A stretch of DNA of 64,000 bases, from NCBI RefSeq assembly GCF_947331435.1, contig NZ_CAMZOF010000012.1, positions 124,001 to 188,000 on the forward strand, read 5' to 3'. Position 1 is the first letter of the stretch, and each line of letters starts with the position of its first letter. The notes under the pieces were generated by a model. It was not told the DNA's origin. It made no database searches and saw only the letters and a program-made list of their open reading frames with translations. Made by a program: the position numbers and the translations under genes. Shown one piece after another: positions 1 through 8,854 of the stretch. This stretch comes from Pelagibius sp. Alg239-R121. Its GTDB lineage: Bacteria > Pseudomonadota > Alphaproteobacteria > Kiloniellales > Kiloniellaceae.

Positions 1-219
1 CGACGACACGCGGAACCAGGTGACAGATACTATACGCTTCGAACAGGCCGCGTGGATCTGTCATTTGGGAATGACGCAAACTTGCCAAGAGAACGACAGC
101 TCCATAACACCGCAGCGATTTTGAAGAGTTGCAAATCTGATTGTTGGACAAAAGCGAGAAAGCTCCTCAACCTGCCGGTCGTACCAAATCGAAACAATAG
201 CGCAGCGAGACCGCTTTCC

Positions 220-1899
220 ATGAGCACAGCCAGAATCTTATCCGCTGCCGCACTGCTTTTGACATCTACCCTGACTTCAGGCCCCGTCGTGGCCGGAGAC
301 GCCATGGTGCTGACCAACGCCCGGATCTATACGGTCGATGCCGAACGCTCGCGGGCCGAAGCAATGGCCATCGACGAGAGCGGTGTTATTCTTGCCGTCG
401 GTTCCAATGAAGAGATTGTGGGCACCTACGGCACCGGCATTGATCTTAAGGACCGCATGGTTCTGCCTGGATTTCAAGACGCCCACCTGCACGCAGTCGA
501 GGCTGGAATTACCGCGAATTTCTGCCTCCTGCCTCAGTTCGGATCCAAGGCGGACTACGAGCAAGCTCTGACCGACTGCGCGGATGAACTGTCGGACCGG
601 TCGTGGGTGATCGGTGCGGGGGTCAATATGGCGGCTCTCTTGGACTCGCTTGAGGATCCTCTGGGATTGATCGACTCCATTATCGAGGACCGCCCTGCCG
701 TCATCCTGGACGACCTCGGTCACGGCGCCTGGGCCAATACACAGGCTTTGGCGGCGGCCGGTTTCGATTCCCTGACGCAGGATCCTCGTGGCGGTATCCT
801 GGTCCGGATGGAAGACGGCTCTCTAACGGGCGTTGTACTCGAAAGTGCATCTCAAACGCTGATGGATGTATCTCAACCTCCCACGCCCGAAAACCTCGAT
901 TTCGCACTCAAAAGCCTTTCCGGCGCTATGGAAATTCTGGCGGCGAACGGCATTACCAGCGTGAGCGATGCCGGCGGATACTGGCCGCGCGGGCATGAGA
1001 CGGTATGGGAGCGTGCGGAAGCAGAGGAGATCCTGACGGTCCGCGCAAGCAACGCGCTTTATCTCTACCCCAACTTTCCTCTCGACCGGCAGATCAAGGA
1101 ACTCAAGAAGCGTTATTCAAACGATCCGGCGCGGCTCGTCCGCTTCAACCAGGTCAAAATCTACCTCGACGGAATTCTATCCCAGGCCACGGGTCTGCTC
1201 TACGCTCCCTACGAGGCGTCTTTAGGGCTGGCGCCTGAGGAAAACCGGGGTTTTGCTTACTTCACCCATGAAGATCTTTTCCGCTATGCCACGGAACTTT
1301 CCGCCGCCGGTTTCCAGCTTCATTTTCACGCCACGGGTGACCGCGGCACCGGGCTGGCACTGGATACGATCGAACAGGCGGACGCCACGTCCGGTCCGCA
1401 CAGGATCACGCATCTTTACATGATCGCGCCAAAGGACCGACCCCGTTTCAGGGACCTCGGCGTGGTTGCGGATTTTCAATTGGCCCCGAGCTCGGTCGGT
1501 TCCTCTTACCGAGAGTCGATCGCCGAATTCATTGGCGGACGTGCCGGCGATCTCATGCCGCTGCGGGCCCTCCATGACGCTGGCGCATTGATTACCCTGA
1601 GCAGCGACTGGGACGCCGACGAACTCTCTCCTTTGGTCAAACTACAAACCGTGTTGACCCGCGACCGCGAGGGCGCGCCGAACCTCGCGGCGGCCATCGA
1701 GATGATGACCATCAACCCGGCCCGACTACTTCGTCATGCAGATCGGACCGGGTCAATCGAGCCAGGTAAGTTCGCTGACCTCGTCATCCTGGACCGCGAC
1801 CTCTTTGAAGTCTCTCCCGCCGAAATGTCGGAGGTGCAGATCGAGGCGACGCTATTGCAGGGCGAAGCCGTCTTCGACCCCACCGGTCTGCTAGAGTAG
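220..1899 (+). CDS. Secreted metal-dependent amidohydrolase (YtcJ-like)
   Basis: The 559-residue product begins with a signal peptide (MSTARIL, a hydrophobic stretch, then a small-residue cleavage site near GPVVAG) and is therefore probably periplasmic. It has the composite layout of the YtcJ-like amidohydrolases: an N-terminal beta segment, the metal-binding HLH at residues 89-91 (FQDAHLHAVEAG), a VKIYLDG segment mid-protein, HATGDRG near residue 370 and SSDWD near residue 465, ending in the typical PGKFADLVILDRD segment. These enzymes hydrolyse amide or imine bonds in small molecules; the substrate cannot be told from sequence. The frame is open upstream to position 52, but the signal peptide begins at 220, so that ATG is preferred. 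It is convergent with chrA. Confidence 0.85.
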   Translation: MSTARILSAAALLLTSTLTSGPVVAGDAMVLTNARIYTVDAERSRAEAMAIDESGVILAVGSNEEIVGTYGTGIDLKDRMVLPGFQDAHLHAVEAGITANFCLLPQFGSKADYEQALTDCADELSDRSWVIGAGVNMAALLDSLEDPLGLIDSIIEDRPAVILDDLGHGAWANTQALAAAGFDSLTQDPRGGILVRMEDGSLTGVVLESASQTLMDVSQPPTPENLDFALKSLSGAMEILAANGITSVSDAGGYWPRGHETVWERAEAEEILTVRASNALYLYPNFPLDRQIKELKKRYSNDPARLVRFNQVKIYLDGILSQATGLLYAPYEASLGLAPEENRGFAYFTHEDLFRYATELSAAGFQLHFHATGDRGTGLALDTIEQADATSGPHRITHLYMIAPKDRPRFRDLGVVADFQLAPSSVGSSYRESIAEFIGGRAGDLMPLRALHDAGALITLSSDWDADELSPLVKLQTVLTRDREGAPNLAAAIEMMTINPARLLRHADRTGSIEPGKFADLVILDRDLFEVSPAEMSEVQIEATLLQGEAVFDPTGLLE

Positions 1900-1909
1900 A
1901 TCCGGATCA

Positions 1910-1935
1910 GACGGAATCACTCCGGGTGATCCGTC
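1910..1935. terminator. Hairpin between convergent genes
   Basis: An inverted repeat (GACGGAATCA pairing with TGATCCGTC, one bulge) lies between the ends of the amidohydrolase and chrA. There is no clear T-run, so it is at best a weak or bidirectional terminator. Confidence 0.35.
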
Positions 1936-1978
1936 AATCCGGCAAACCTACCCTAACCCTATGAAACAGAGCGATTTC

Positions 1979-3367
1979 CTACAAACCGGCGCCGACCTTC
2001 AACAGCAACCCGGCGAGCGAGCAGAGCGAAAGAGTCTTGAGCACACCGAGCTTGAAGCGAAACAAAGCAACGCTTGCTATGAGAGCAATCACCAAGGCCG
2101 GTGCGTCGAGGCTTTGAAGAACCGGAAGGTCGAGCGACAGTCGACCCAGCTCGAGCGGCTGCATCTCCTTGAAGATCACCCGCAAGCCAAACCAGAGGGC
2201 AAGATTTGCGATCACACCGACCACAGCTGCCGTGATAGCCGCCAGCGCCCCGGCAAGAGCCCGTTTTTCCTGAAGCTGCTCGATCGCAGGCGCGCCAAGA
2301 AAGACGAAGGCAAAACAGGGCGCAAAGGTAACCCAGAGAGTGAGCAGCGAGGCCACTAGCCCGCCGGCGAGCCCCGACAGGCCTGAACCCGCCCCATATC
2401 CCGCCAAAAAGCCGACGAACTGCAGCACCAGGATCAACGGCCCCGGTGTGGTCTCCGCCAGTCCCAGCCCGGTCAGCATCTCGGCCGCCGACAGCCAGGC
2501 GTAACCCTCAACCGCCTCCTGGGCCACATAGGTCAAGACAGCATAGGCGCCGCCGAAGGTCACGACGGCCATCTTCGAAAAGAACCAGGCAACATCGCTA
2601 TAGACACCCGCCAGAGGCAGCAATGCCGCGACTGGAACCAGCCAGACGGCAAGCGCGATCAGGCCGGCCCGCTTCGCGCTTTTCGCCAAGCCCTTGGCAT
2701 AGCCGGGATCGGCCGCCATGACGGCATCGAGGATCGCCGGCGGCCCCTCCTTGGCATCACCATGGGACGCTCCGGAAAACAACGCCGGTGCACAGGCACC
2801 GACCAAAGCCGCCAGAAGGACCACCGCCGGGAAAGGCACTGAGAAGACAAAGAGCGCCGCGAAAGCCGCCGCCGCCAACACCCAGGGAACGCGGCCTTTC
2901 AGCGCCCGCCGTGCAACCCGCAGCAATGCCTCGAAAACAATGATCAGGACCGCGCACTTCAGGCCAAAGAACAACGCGGCCACCGCCGGCACGTCGCCCG
3001 CGATTACGAAGATCGCGGAGAGAGCCAGCATCACCAAAGCGCCGGGCACGATGAACAGCATTCCGGCGATCAATCCACCCTTCGCGCCGTGCAACAACCA
3101 GCCAAGATAGGTGGCCAGTTGCTGGGCCTCCGGACCGGGCAAAAGCGAGCAGAAGTTCAGGGCATGAAGAAAACGGCGGTCGCTGATCCATCGCCGCTCG
3201 TCGACCACCTCACGATGCAGCAGGGCAATCTGCCCGGCCGGCCCGCCGAAGGAAAGGCAGCCGATGCGCAACCAGACCTTCGTCGCCTCCGACTGACTTG
3301 GCAGCTGAGCCGATGCGCATTGGGGTGAAGCCTTCAAGCCGGCTTCACCGAGAGTTTGTTCGCTCAT
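1979..3367 (-). CDS. chrA: Chromate efflux transporter ChrA
   Basis: A 462-residue inner-membrane protein of the CHR family, with two homologous halves. The N half opens with WLRIGCLSFGGPAGQIALLH, a hallmark CHR segment; the C half repeats the pattern (FSKMAVVTFGGAYAVLTYV and GLGLAETTPGPLILVLQFVGF). The family exports chromate from the cytoplasm and confers chromate resistance. The start is taken at MSEQTLGE because this ATG overlaps the chrB stop by four bases (ATGA), which indicates translational coupling. A longer frame begins 63 nt upstream inside chrB and is less likely. Confidence 0.93.
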   Translation of the reverse strand: MSEQTLGEAGLKASPQCASAQLPSQSEATKVWLRIGCLSFGGPAGQIALLHREVVDERRWISDRRFLHALNFCSLLPGPEAQQLATYLGWLLHGAKGGLIAGMLFIVPGALVMLALSAIFVIAGDVPAVAALFFGLKCAVLIIVFEALLRVARRALKGRVPWVLAAAAFAALFVFSVPFPAVVLLAALVGACAPALFSGASHGDAKEGPPAILDAVMAADPGYAKGLAKSAKRAGLIALAVWLVPVAALLPLAGVYSDVAWFFSKMAVVTFGGAYAVLTYVAQEAVEGYAWLSAAEMLTGLGLAETTPGPLILVLQFVGFLAGYGAGSGLSGLAGGLVASLLTLWVTFAPCFAFVFLGAPAIEQLQEKRALAGALAAITAAVVGVIANLALWFGLRVIFKEMQPLELGRLSLDLPVLQSLDAPALVIALIASVALFRFKLGVLKTLSLCSLAGLLLKVGAGL

Positions 3368-4191
3368 TGTGTACCTGCCGCAGACTTGGGCGCCGGCCAG
3401 TCGTGGGTTTCCTCCGTGGCGTCGCGACACCAGCGATAAAGCGCATCGTAGAGGACCATGGAGGCCGAAAGCTGTTCGGCGTCGTCACGGTACATCCGCG
3501 ACAAGCCCAGGGAGGCTGCCAGGAGCCCAGCCGCTTCAGGCGCGAGTTCGGGACGTGCCGTATCCGCACCGCGTACAATCGCGGCCAGGCGCGAAAGAGT
3601 TTCGGATTGAAGGCCGAACTCCTTCAGCATGGTGTCGAAAGAGCAGTCTTCGCCCCGATGGCTCCAGAAGGCGCCCTCGATATCGAACGGCGCAGCGCCG
3701 AACTTTTCGGCGACCTGCTCCACCTCGGCAGGCGACACGAAGAGGAAGCTTGCATCGGGATCGACAAACCGCCGGATCAGCCAGGGGCAGGCAATACGGT
3801 CGATCTTCGGCCGGGCGCGGGTGACCCAGCGAGTCCGGCCTTTGCTGTCGCGTTCCGGAAGCTTTTCCTGCGCGATCGCGAGCTGCCCGGACTCAGCCCA
3901 GGCTTCGAAACCAAGTGCCAGGTTCTCAGCCTCAATGCCTTCGTTGCGCATCAGGGAGACGACACCCTGGCTGAGTTTTTTGCCCCGGTGGCAGACGATG
4001 ATCACCTTCCGCCCTGCGTAGAGACCCATCCACTGGTCGAGATCCTGATAATTGCGCCGGCGGGAGCCGGGAATCAGCCGCGGGTCGAGCGCAAAGTCCT
4101 CGTCGATACGAATATCGACAATGGCCGGCGTGCTGGGCAGACCGATCAGGCGGGAAAGTTGATTTACGGTGATTTCAGTTGGAGACGTCAC
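3364..4191 (-). CDS. chrB: Rhodanese-ChrB fusion, chromate resistance protein
   Basis: Residues 1 to about 110 form a rhodanese domain with DIRIDEDF and the active-site loop CHRGKK (Cys67). From about residue 120 the protein is a ChrB C-terminal domain (WVTRARPKIDRIACPWLIRRF, then FDIEG, HRGEDCSFD). ChrB proteins are known as chromate-responsive regulators or resistance partners of ChrA; the rhodanese fusion is a recurrent variant. The start is taken as a GTG (VTSPTEITVNQ) because GGAGGG sits eight bases before it; the frame stays open upstream to 4284 but that extension has no good ribosome-binding site. It forms an operon with chrA (4-base overlap). Confidence 0.88.
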   Translation of the reverse strand: MTSPTEITVNQLSRLIGLPSTPAIVDIRIDEDFALDPRLIPGSRRRNYQDLDQWMGLYAGRKVIIVCHRGKKLSQGVVSLMRNEGIEAENLALGFEAWAESGQLAIAQEKLPERDSKGRTRWVTRARPKIDRIACPWLIRRFVDPDASFLFVSPAEVEQVAEKFGAAPFDIEGAFWSHRGEDCSFDTMLKEFGLQSETLSRLAAIVRGADTARPELAPEAAGLLAASLGLSRMYRDDAEQLSASMVLYDALYRWCRDATEETHDWPAPKSAAGTQ

Positions 4192-4199
4192 AACACGCC

Positions 4200-4290
4200 C
4201 TCCCTTCAAATTAAGGTTAAGGACGCGACTCTTGGGCTGACGCCTCACGGGGTGATCGCTAACCCCATGGCTATTGGGTAGCAACGAGGC
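4200..4290 (-). repeat. chrB leader, copy A of a duplicated promoter region
   Basis: The sequence just upstream of chrB is matched, at very roughly 70 percent by eye over about 75 bases, by 7004-7095, in the same orientation. Shared blocks include AAGGACGCGA, CTTGGGC and AACCCCAT. The similarity runs into the ribosome-binding site and first codons of chrB. Confidence 0.6.
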
Positions 4291-4456
4291 GCCGGGCTGT
4301 CAACGGAGAACGCGAGGGATCTTCGAAGTTTCACACTTTGAACAAGCCTGTCGAACTCAATATTCCGGCGGCTAATCAATTGTTTCAGTGAAGAAATACA
4401 AACCTATGCCGATGTACGCCTACAGCAGTTTCACTTCCCCTTCGCTCCTAAAAGGT

Positions 4457-4942
4457 TCAATTCCTCTTACGCGCGCGGCGTAATTCCGGTAGGGGCGTAA
4501 ACTTATAATCTTCAGGATTCATTTTCGAATCATAGGACGGCCCCATGGCTGAATATACTAACACCCTAGCTTCCATGCTGTTGCCATCGATTCGAAAGAA
4601 AGACGGTTCGCCGCGTTCAACCATGTCGACAAGATTCTTGAAAACCAGCCGGCCACCGTCTGGAAACCCTAAGACCATATCTTTATCCGCCAGCAATACC
4701 TCCGCTAACTCCGGATCAAAGTCGATTGCATAGACTGTCCCGGGCTCTGGCACCAACTCAACAGTTTGGCCAGGCACGGGTCGCTCAACATTGATTTCCG
4801 TACTGGAAACAGGAGGAGCGGCATAGTCTTGCGCAGCTAAATGCGGGGAGACGGCGAAGGAGAACAGCAACCCAGCGAGCATGAAGGTCCGGGCACCGAA
4901 GTTCAATACGGTTCGAAACAGAATTGGGCTATTCATAGCCAT
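4457..4942 (-). CDS. Small exported protein, last gene of a coiled-coil operon
   Basis: 161 residues with an N-terminal hydrophobic signal (FMLAGLLFSFAVSPHLAAQ) that predicts export. The mature part contains YAIDFDPELAEVLLADKDMVLGFPDGGRLVFKNLVDMV, a short beta module of the type seen at the start of large BapA/LapA-like adhesins (a charged D-[LM]-V-L, then a PDGG turn, then a hydrophobic strand). The C terminus is basic. It begins on the base after the stop of the preceding gene, so the three genes from 6874 to 4457 are one operon. No specific function is recognised; the adhesin-prefix resemblance is from memory of the fold pattern, not from a search. Confidence 0.7.
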   Translation of the reverse strand: MAMNSPILFRTVLNFGARTFMLAGLLFSFAVSPHLAAQDYAAPPVSSTEINVERPVPGQTVELVPEPGTVYAIDFDPELAEVLLADKDMVLGFPDGGRLVFKNLVDMVERGEPSFFRIDGNSMEARVLVYSAMGPSYDSKMNPEDYKFTPLPELRRARKRN

Positions 4943-5875
4943 TCATCGCCGCGCGAGCATTGGCGCGATCTCCTTGATGAGTTGCAAGGTGTTGCCAATT
5001 GGGGTTGCTGGAGCCTTCTCAAACCCCAGCGCGGGCGTCATGGCCGCAACGAATTTTGCGAGATCTTCCTGGCCTGTTTGACGCAACAAAATAAGCGCAT
5101 CTGCGTGCCCTCTGTAGACCGTCCCCAGGCTAACGAAATAGCGATAGATCGGCAGCAGAATCCGGATAAAAAAGAACACCAGCAATAGTGTCCCGAAGCG
5201 CGTGATATTGGTCTGTAGAATCTGAATCGTCTCTGGCGTTAGTGGGCCGGTCTCGCCATCAACAGATTTGGGTTGCTTGAGTAAAGCCTCAACATAAGCG
5301 AGATCAGCCAAAGACTCGCTTATCTCTTCGTTCAAAATAGTCTTTTCAGTGTCATCCCTAACCCAATTCTGGAATTCCTTCAGGATTTTAAGGTCCGCGG
5401 CGAGCGTTTCTCGGGCCACAGTCAATTCCTCAGGCGTCTCGAAAGACTCGAGCTTCGAGATAAAACCCGTTTGATCGTAAATCAGAAGCTTGCCTTGCAC
5501 TAACTTGTATCGCCCCTTGGCTGCGTTAAGACGGCGTTCGACCTGCATCAGTTCGAGCGGCAACTTCTCTCCCACTTCAAACTGAAATTGATAAGGCCTT
5601 TGAACTTTTTGCAGGAAACCGATTTCAGACTCCAAACTTTGATTCCTCAACTCGGCACTTAGTAGATCGCCCGATTTTTTGCCGGAAATATCTCTGGCTG
5701 CGATGCCCGAGGCATACACGAAAACGAACGCCCCAAATCCAAGCAGGGCAAAGATCACCAAAAGGATGGAACCGGCCATTGAGAAGAGCAGCAGGGCTCG
5801 GCGTGTAAAGCGTGCAACGTAGGAACTGGAAATATCCCAGCCCGGCACCTCTCTCTGCTCCTCCGGCATTGACAT
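4943..5875 (-). CDS. Membrane coiled-coil protein, paralogue 2
   Basis: 310 residues. A transmembrane helix at about 30-52 is followed by a long charged helical region (about 60-205, with heptad-like Leu/Glu/Lys spacing), then a second transmembrane helix at about 218-240 and a soluble C-terminal tail. The segment LQTNITRFGTLLLVFFFI is nearly identical to one in the gene upstream, as is the ADAL(I/L)LxR block that follows, so the two are paralogues. With both helices spanning, the coiled coil probably faces the periplasm; this is inference. The start lies three bases after the preceding stop. Family not recognised. Confidence 0.75.
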   Translation of the reverse strand: MSMPEEQREVPGWDISSSYVARFTRRALLLFSMAGSILLVIFALLGFGAFVFVYASGIAARDISGKKSGDLLSAELRNQSLESEIGFLQKVQRPYQFQFEVGEKLPLELMQVERRLNAAKGRYKLVQGKLLIYDQTGFISKLESFETPEELTVARETLAADLKILKEFQNWVRDDTEKTILNEEISESLADLAYVEALLKQPKSVDGETGPLTPETIQILQTNITRFGTLLLVFFFIRILLPIYRYFVSLGTVYRGHADALILLRQTGQEDLAKFVAAMTPALGFEKAPATPIGNTLQLIKEIAPMLARR

Positions 5876-5878
5876 CTT

Positions 5879-6874
5879 TTAACTCTTCTTCACTGCCGCG
5901 GTCTTGATCAACTCCTTGACCATCTCCGCACTTTGATCTTCGGGAGCGCCCGTGTCTTTGTCGAACGTCACCGTCGGCGTCAAAATGGATACTAACTTTT
6001 CAATATCTCGTCCCCCCGACGCGCGAACCAGTAGAAGGGCATCGGCGCGCGCATTGTAGTAAGCTGCAAGCCGGGCGTTATAACGGAAAATCGGCTGTAG
6101 TACCGCGATGAAAAAAAACACGACCAGCAGCGTTCCAAATCGAGTGATATTGGTCTGGATGAGATGGCCGGACGCCCCCGACGTTTGCGCTTTCTCGCTG
6201 GAACTGCCTCCGGTGATGTGATCGACGAACGATACGTCTTTACTGACCTCATTCTGCGCCAGAGCTCTTTTATGATGTCTTTGCAAGGTTTTGAGCTCAC
6301 GCGTGGCAGTGTCGATTGCATGTTCGGCAACCATCACATCCGTTTTGAGTCCAATACCCATTTGTAATCGTTCGTCGAGGAATTGTTTGAAAAATAACAT
6401 TCGACTGGCGAGGCGTTCCTTGTGCAAAATGGCGATACCCAGTTCCTCAGGATGCGCAATCCGCCCAGTAGGCAGTCCCTCTCCTTTTTCAGTGTAGCGT
6501 TGAAGCCGCCACTCGGTGATTGCCAAGCTTTGCTGCGCTTCAATCAAATCGGTCTCAACCTGGGCGACGTCAAGTATTGTTCGCCGGCCGAATCCGAACT
6601 GTTCTATGTAGCGGTCTCTTTTTTCCTCGAGTAGAATCACTTCCTCGTCCAGCGCGATCAGGGAGGTCTCCAGTCTTCTTCCGTAATCGAAACCGGCTTC
6701 AATATCTCTGTCGGCAATCGCAGGCGCTCTTAGGAATACGTACGCGCCAACACCCAATAAGATTGCGACGGCTAACAGGATCAAAGCGGCTGTGGCGCGC
6801 AGAAACAGCGCCCGCCGCTCAAAGCTTCGGATGAAATCGTCAGTAATGCCGCCAGCGCCTTGAGTCGATTCCAT
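5879..6874 (-). CDS. Membrane coiled-coil protein, paralogue 1
   Basis: 331 residues from MESTQGAG. The architecture is the same as its downstream paralogue: a transmembrane helix (about 26-48), a long coiled coil (about 60-215), a Ser/Gly-rich break, a second transmembrane helix (LLVVFFFIAVLQPIF) and a C-terminal cytoplasmic-type tail. It is the first gene of the three-gene operon. The frame remains open to 6970, but the extra 32 residues are Gly/Ala-rich and overlap what looks like leader sequence, so the inner ATG is preferred with moderate confidence. Possibly a structural or clustering protein of the envelope; no family recognised. Confidence 0.72.
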   Translation of the reverse strand: MESTQGAGGITDDFIRSFERRALFLRATAALILLAVAILLGVGAYVFLRAPAIADRDIEAGFDYGRRLETSLIALDEEVILLEEKRDRYIEQFGFGRRTILDVAQVETDLIEAQQSLAITEWRLQRYTEKGEGLPTGRIAHPEELGIAILHKERLASRMLFFKQFLDERLQMGIGLKTDVMVAEHAIDTATRELKTLQRHHKRALAQNEVSKDVSFVDHITGGSSSEKAQTSGASGHLIQTNITRFGTLLVVFFFIAVLQPIFRYNARLAAYYNARADALLLVRASGGRDIEKLVSILTPTVTFDKDTGAPEDQSAEMVKELIKTAAVKKS

Positions 6875-7003
6875 TCGGCTGCCGCCCCCGCCTACGCCGG
6901 CAGCTGCTCGGACTTGGAGTGAATCCGTCGCTTTGCAGCCTCGGCAATAATCAGAGGGTACTCGTCCCAAAAATTCTTATCAAGCATCGCGCCGGAGAGG
7001 TAA

Positions 7004-7095
7004 CGCCCCTCTTCAACTTAAAGTCAAGGACGCGAGCCTTGGGCCGGCGCCTCGCCGTCGGATTTCCAACCCCATCTCCGGTAGCCATCAATCAT
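7004..7095 (-). repeat. Copy B of the chrB leader
   Basis: A degenerate duplicate of the region immediately upstream of chrB (copy A), here about 130 bases before the coiled-coil operon. The match includes the chrB-type TTGAAG-GAGGGGCG stretch and decayed first codons, but no chrB body follows. Confidence 0.55.
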
Positions 7096-7276
7096 GCCAA
7101 TTGCGATTAACTGGGAAGCGGCTGAGTCTCGTTCTTGAATGAAGAAACCAAGGACAAGAATCATCTAAACGGCTATCGTTGAAACTACCGGCGAACCCTC
7201 ACCTCCACAGCAGGCTCCCCGATACCAACACGGCGCTGTTTGCCCGCTTGTCGATTTGGAACGACGAAGGAAATTT

Positions 7277-8461
7277 ATGCTGTCCATCCGCCTCGCCATC
7301 CGTTCTGCTGCAACTTTTCTACTTTTGTCGTGCTTGGGTGTCTCTGCTTTCGCGGCGCCCATAGACTACGACCGGCTAGACCGGCGACTGAACAGGCTGG
7401 CGCAAGATGCCGGCATCGTTGGTCTATCGGTTGCCGTTATCGAAAACGGCAAAATCGCTTTCGCTCAGGGTTACGGCAAAACGCGCGACGGCGGTGGCTC
7501 GATCACTGCCGATACAGTTTTTCGCTGGGCATCTCTTTCCAAGGGTGTAGCCGCGACATTGACTGCCAAGCTTGCAATTGAAGGATCGATGTCACTGACC
7601 GACAGCATCTCGACCTTCGACACCTCACTGCGCCTGCCCGGTGGCGCCGAACGCGAGGGCACGCTGGAAAACCTTCTGTCCCACATGATCGGCATTGTTC
7701 CCAATGCCTACGATCTTGCTCTGGAAGACGGACGCGATCCCGTAGAGATCCGGCGCAGCCTTGCCAAACTCCCAGCAGTCTGCCCCGTCGGTGACTGCTA
7801 CAGCTATCAGAATATCGCCTTCGACGCCGTCTCCGAAGTGGTCGAAAAGGTCACCAGAAAATCCTACGCGGAGGCGCTCGCTAATGGCCTCTTTCACCCC
7901 CTGGGTATGACCAATGCGAGCGTCGGACGGGAAGCACTTCAGAGCTCTGCATCCTGGGCCGAACCGCACAGATACAGCCGCGGCGCGGCCTCGGCAAAGC
8001 GCCGCAAGGTGAAAGACGCCTACTACCGCATCCCGGCCGCCGGTGGCGTCAACGGCTCAATCCGCGATCTTGCTCTCTTCGCCCGTGCGCAGATGGGCCT
8101 TACGCCTGAGATCCTGCCGCCCGCTCTGCTGGAAAACCTCCACAGCGCCCGCGTCTATACCCGCAGTGAGCAATCGCGCATGAGCAGCAAGTACGGCGGC
8201 CACCTGCGTGATGCCCGTTATGCTCTGGGCTGGCGCGTCTACAAATACGGCGCCGCCGGTACACGGGTCGTTGGCCACCGCGGCGCCGTGGACGGCTATC
8301 GCTCGATGATTCTGTTCGACCCTGAACGCGACACGGGCGTTGTTGCGCTCTGGAATTCCAACTCCCGCCGTCCGTCGGCGATCCAGTTGGAGGTCATGGA
8401 CATGGCCTACGGTTTGCCGACACGGGACTGGTTGAGGCTTGACGGCAAAGCGGGCCAATAG
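7277..8461 (+). CDS. Exported beta-lactamase-fold serine hydrolase
   Basis: 394 residues with a cleavable signal peptide ending near FAAPID. It belongs to the class C beta-lactamase/penicillin-binding-protein-like family: the SxxK motif is SLSK (Ser86-Lys89), the Tyr motif is YSYQN and the third motif is HRG in VVGHRGAVDGYRS. Such proteins act as periplasmic esterases, D-aminopeptidases or carboxypeptidases rather than necessarily on antibiotics; the substrate is unknown. The start at MLSIRL has GAAGGA seven bases upstream, better than the in-frame codon at 7256. Divergent from the coiled-coil operon. Confidence 0.88.
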   Translation: MLSIRLAIRSAATFLLLSCLGVSAFAAPIDYDRLDRRLNRLAQDAGIVGLSVAVIENGKIAFAQGYGKTRDGGGSITADTVFRWASLSKGVAATLTAKLAIEGSMSLTDSISTFDTSLRLPGGAEREGTLENLLSHMIGIVPNAYDLALEDGRDPVEIRRSLAKLPAVCPVGDCYSYQNIAFDAVSEVVEKVTRKSYAEALANGLFHPLGMTNASVGREALQSSASWAEPHRYSRGAASAKRRKVKDAYYRIPAAGGVNGSIRDLALFARAQMGLTPEILPPALLENLHSARVYTRSEQSRMSSKYGGHLRDARYALGWRVYKYGAAGTRVVGHRGAVDGYRSMILFDPERDTGVVALWNSNSRRPSAIQLEVMDMAYGLPTRDWLRLDGKAGQ

Positions 8462-8551
8462 ATTTGAGGGAACGGATTTGATGTCTTAAACCTGAGGCCA
8501 ATCTTGATTAAAGCAAACAAGCACAAACGCACTCTTACCTGCTTTGTTAGC

Positions 8552-8713
8552 TCATTCTTTTCGGAAAAAGGGAATCAGGAAAACCAGGCACGCCACTAGA
8601 AAAAATGTGCTACCCACCAAGGCCCAGAAGTTACCGATGCTCGCGATCAGAAATCCGATTGCGGACAGAACGAAAAGGATCCAGCCCACGAAGTTGATTT
8701 GATGATTGGTCAC
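8552..8713 (-). CDS. Small membrane protein, 53 residues
   Basis: A short frame beginning with GTG (MTNHQINFVGWILF) and ending FFRKE. Nearly the whole protein is hydrophobic and forms two predicted transmembrane helices separated by a short turn near IASIGN. GGGGACGG lies just before the GTG. Similar two-helix micro-proteins of about 50 residues are common in alphaproteobacteria. Function unknown. Confidence 0.6.
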   Translation of the reverse strand: MTNHQINFVGWILFVLSAIGFLIASIGNFWALVGSTFFLVACLVFLIPFFRKE

Positions 8714-8854
8714 TTCCGTCCCCGTCTACGCAAACACCTAACCCAGGATCGCAGGTTCTCAGAAACTTGTGAAGTCAGCACTCTGGCGCCGTCGAGACGA
8801 GCAAAAAAAGGCGGCGCTTCAGTAAGGTCACGCTGTAAGTTTATTCAGTGGGCC

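Noticed and set aside
3298-4281. 327-codon plus-strand frame opposite chrB
   Set aside because: Antisense to the rhodanese-ChrB gene; no domains.
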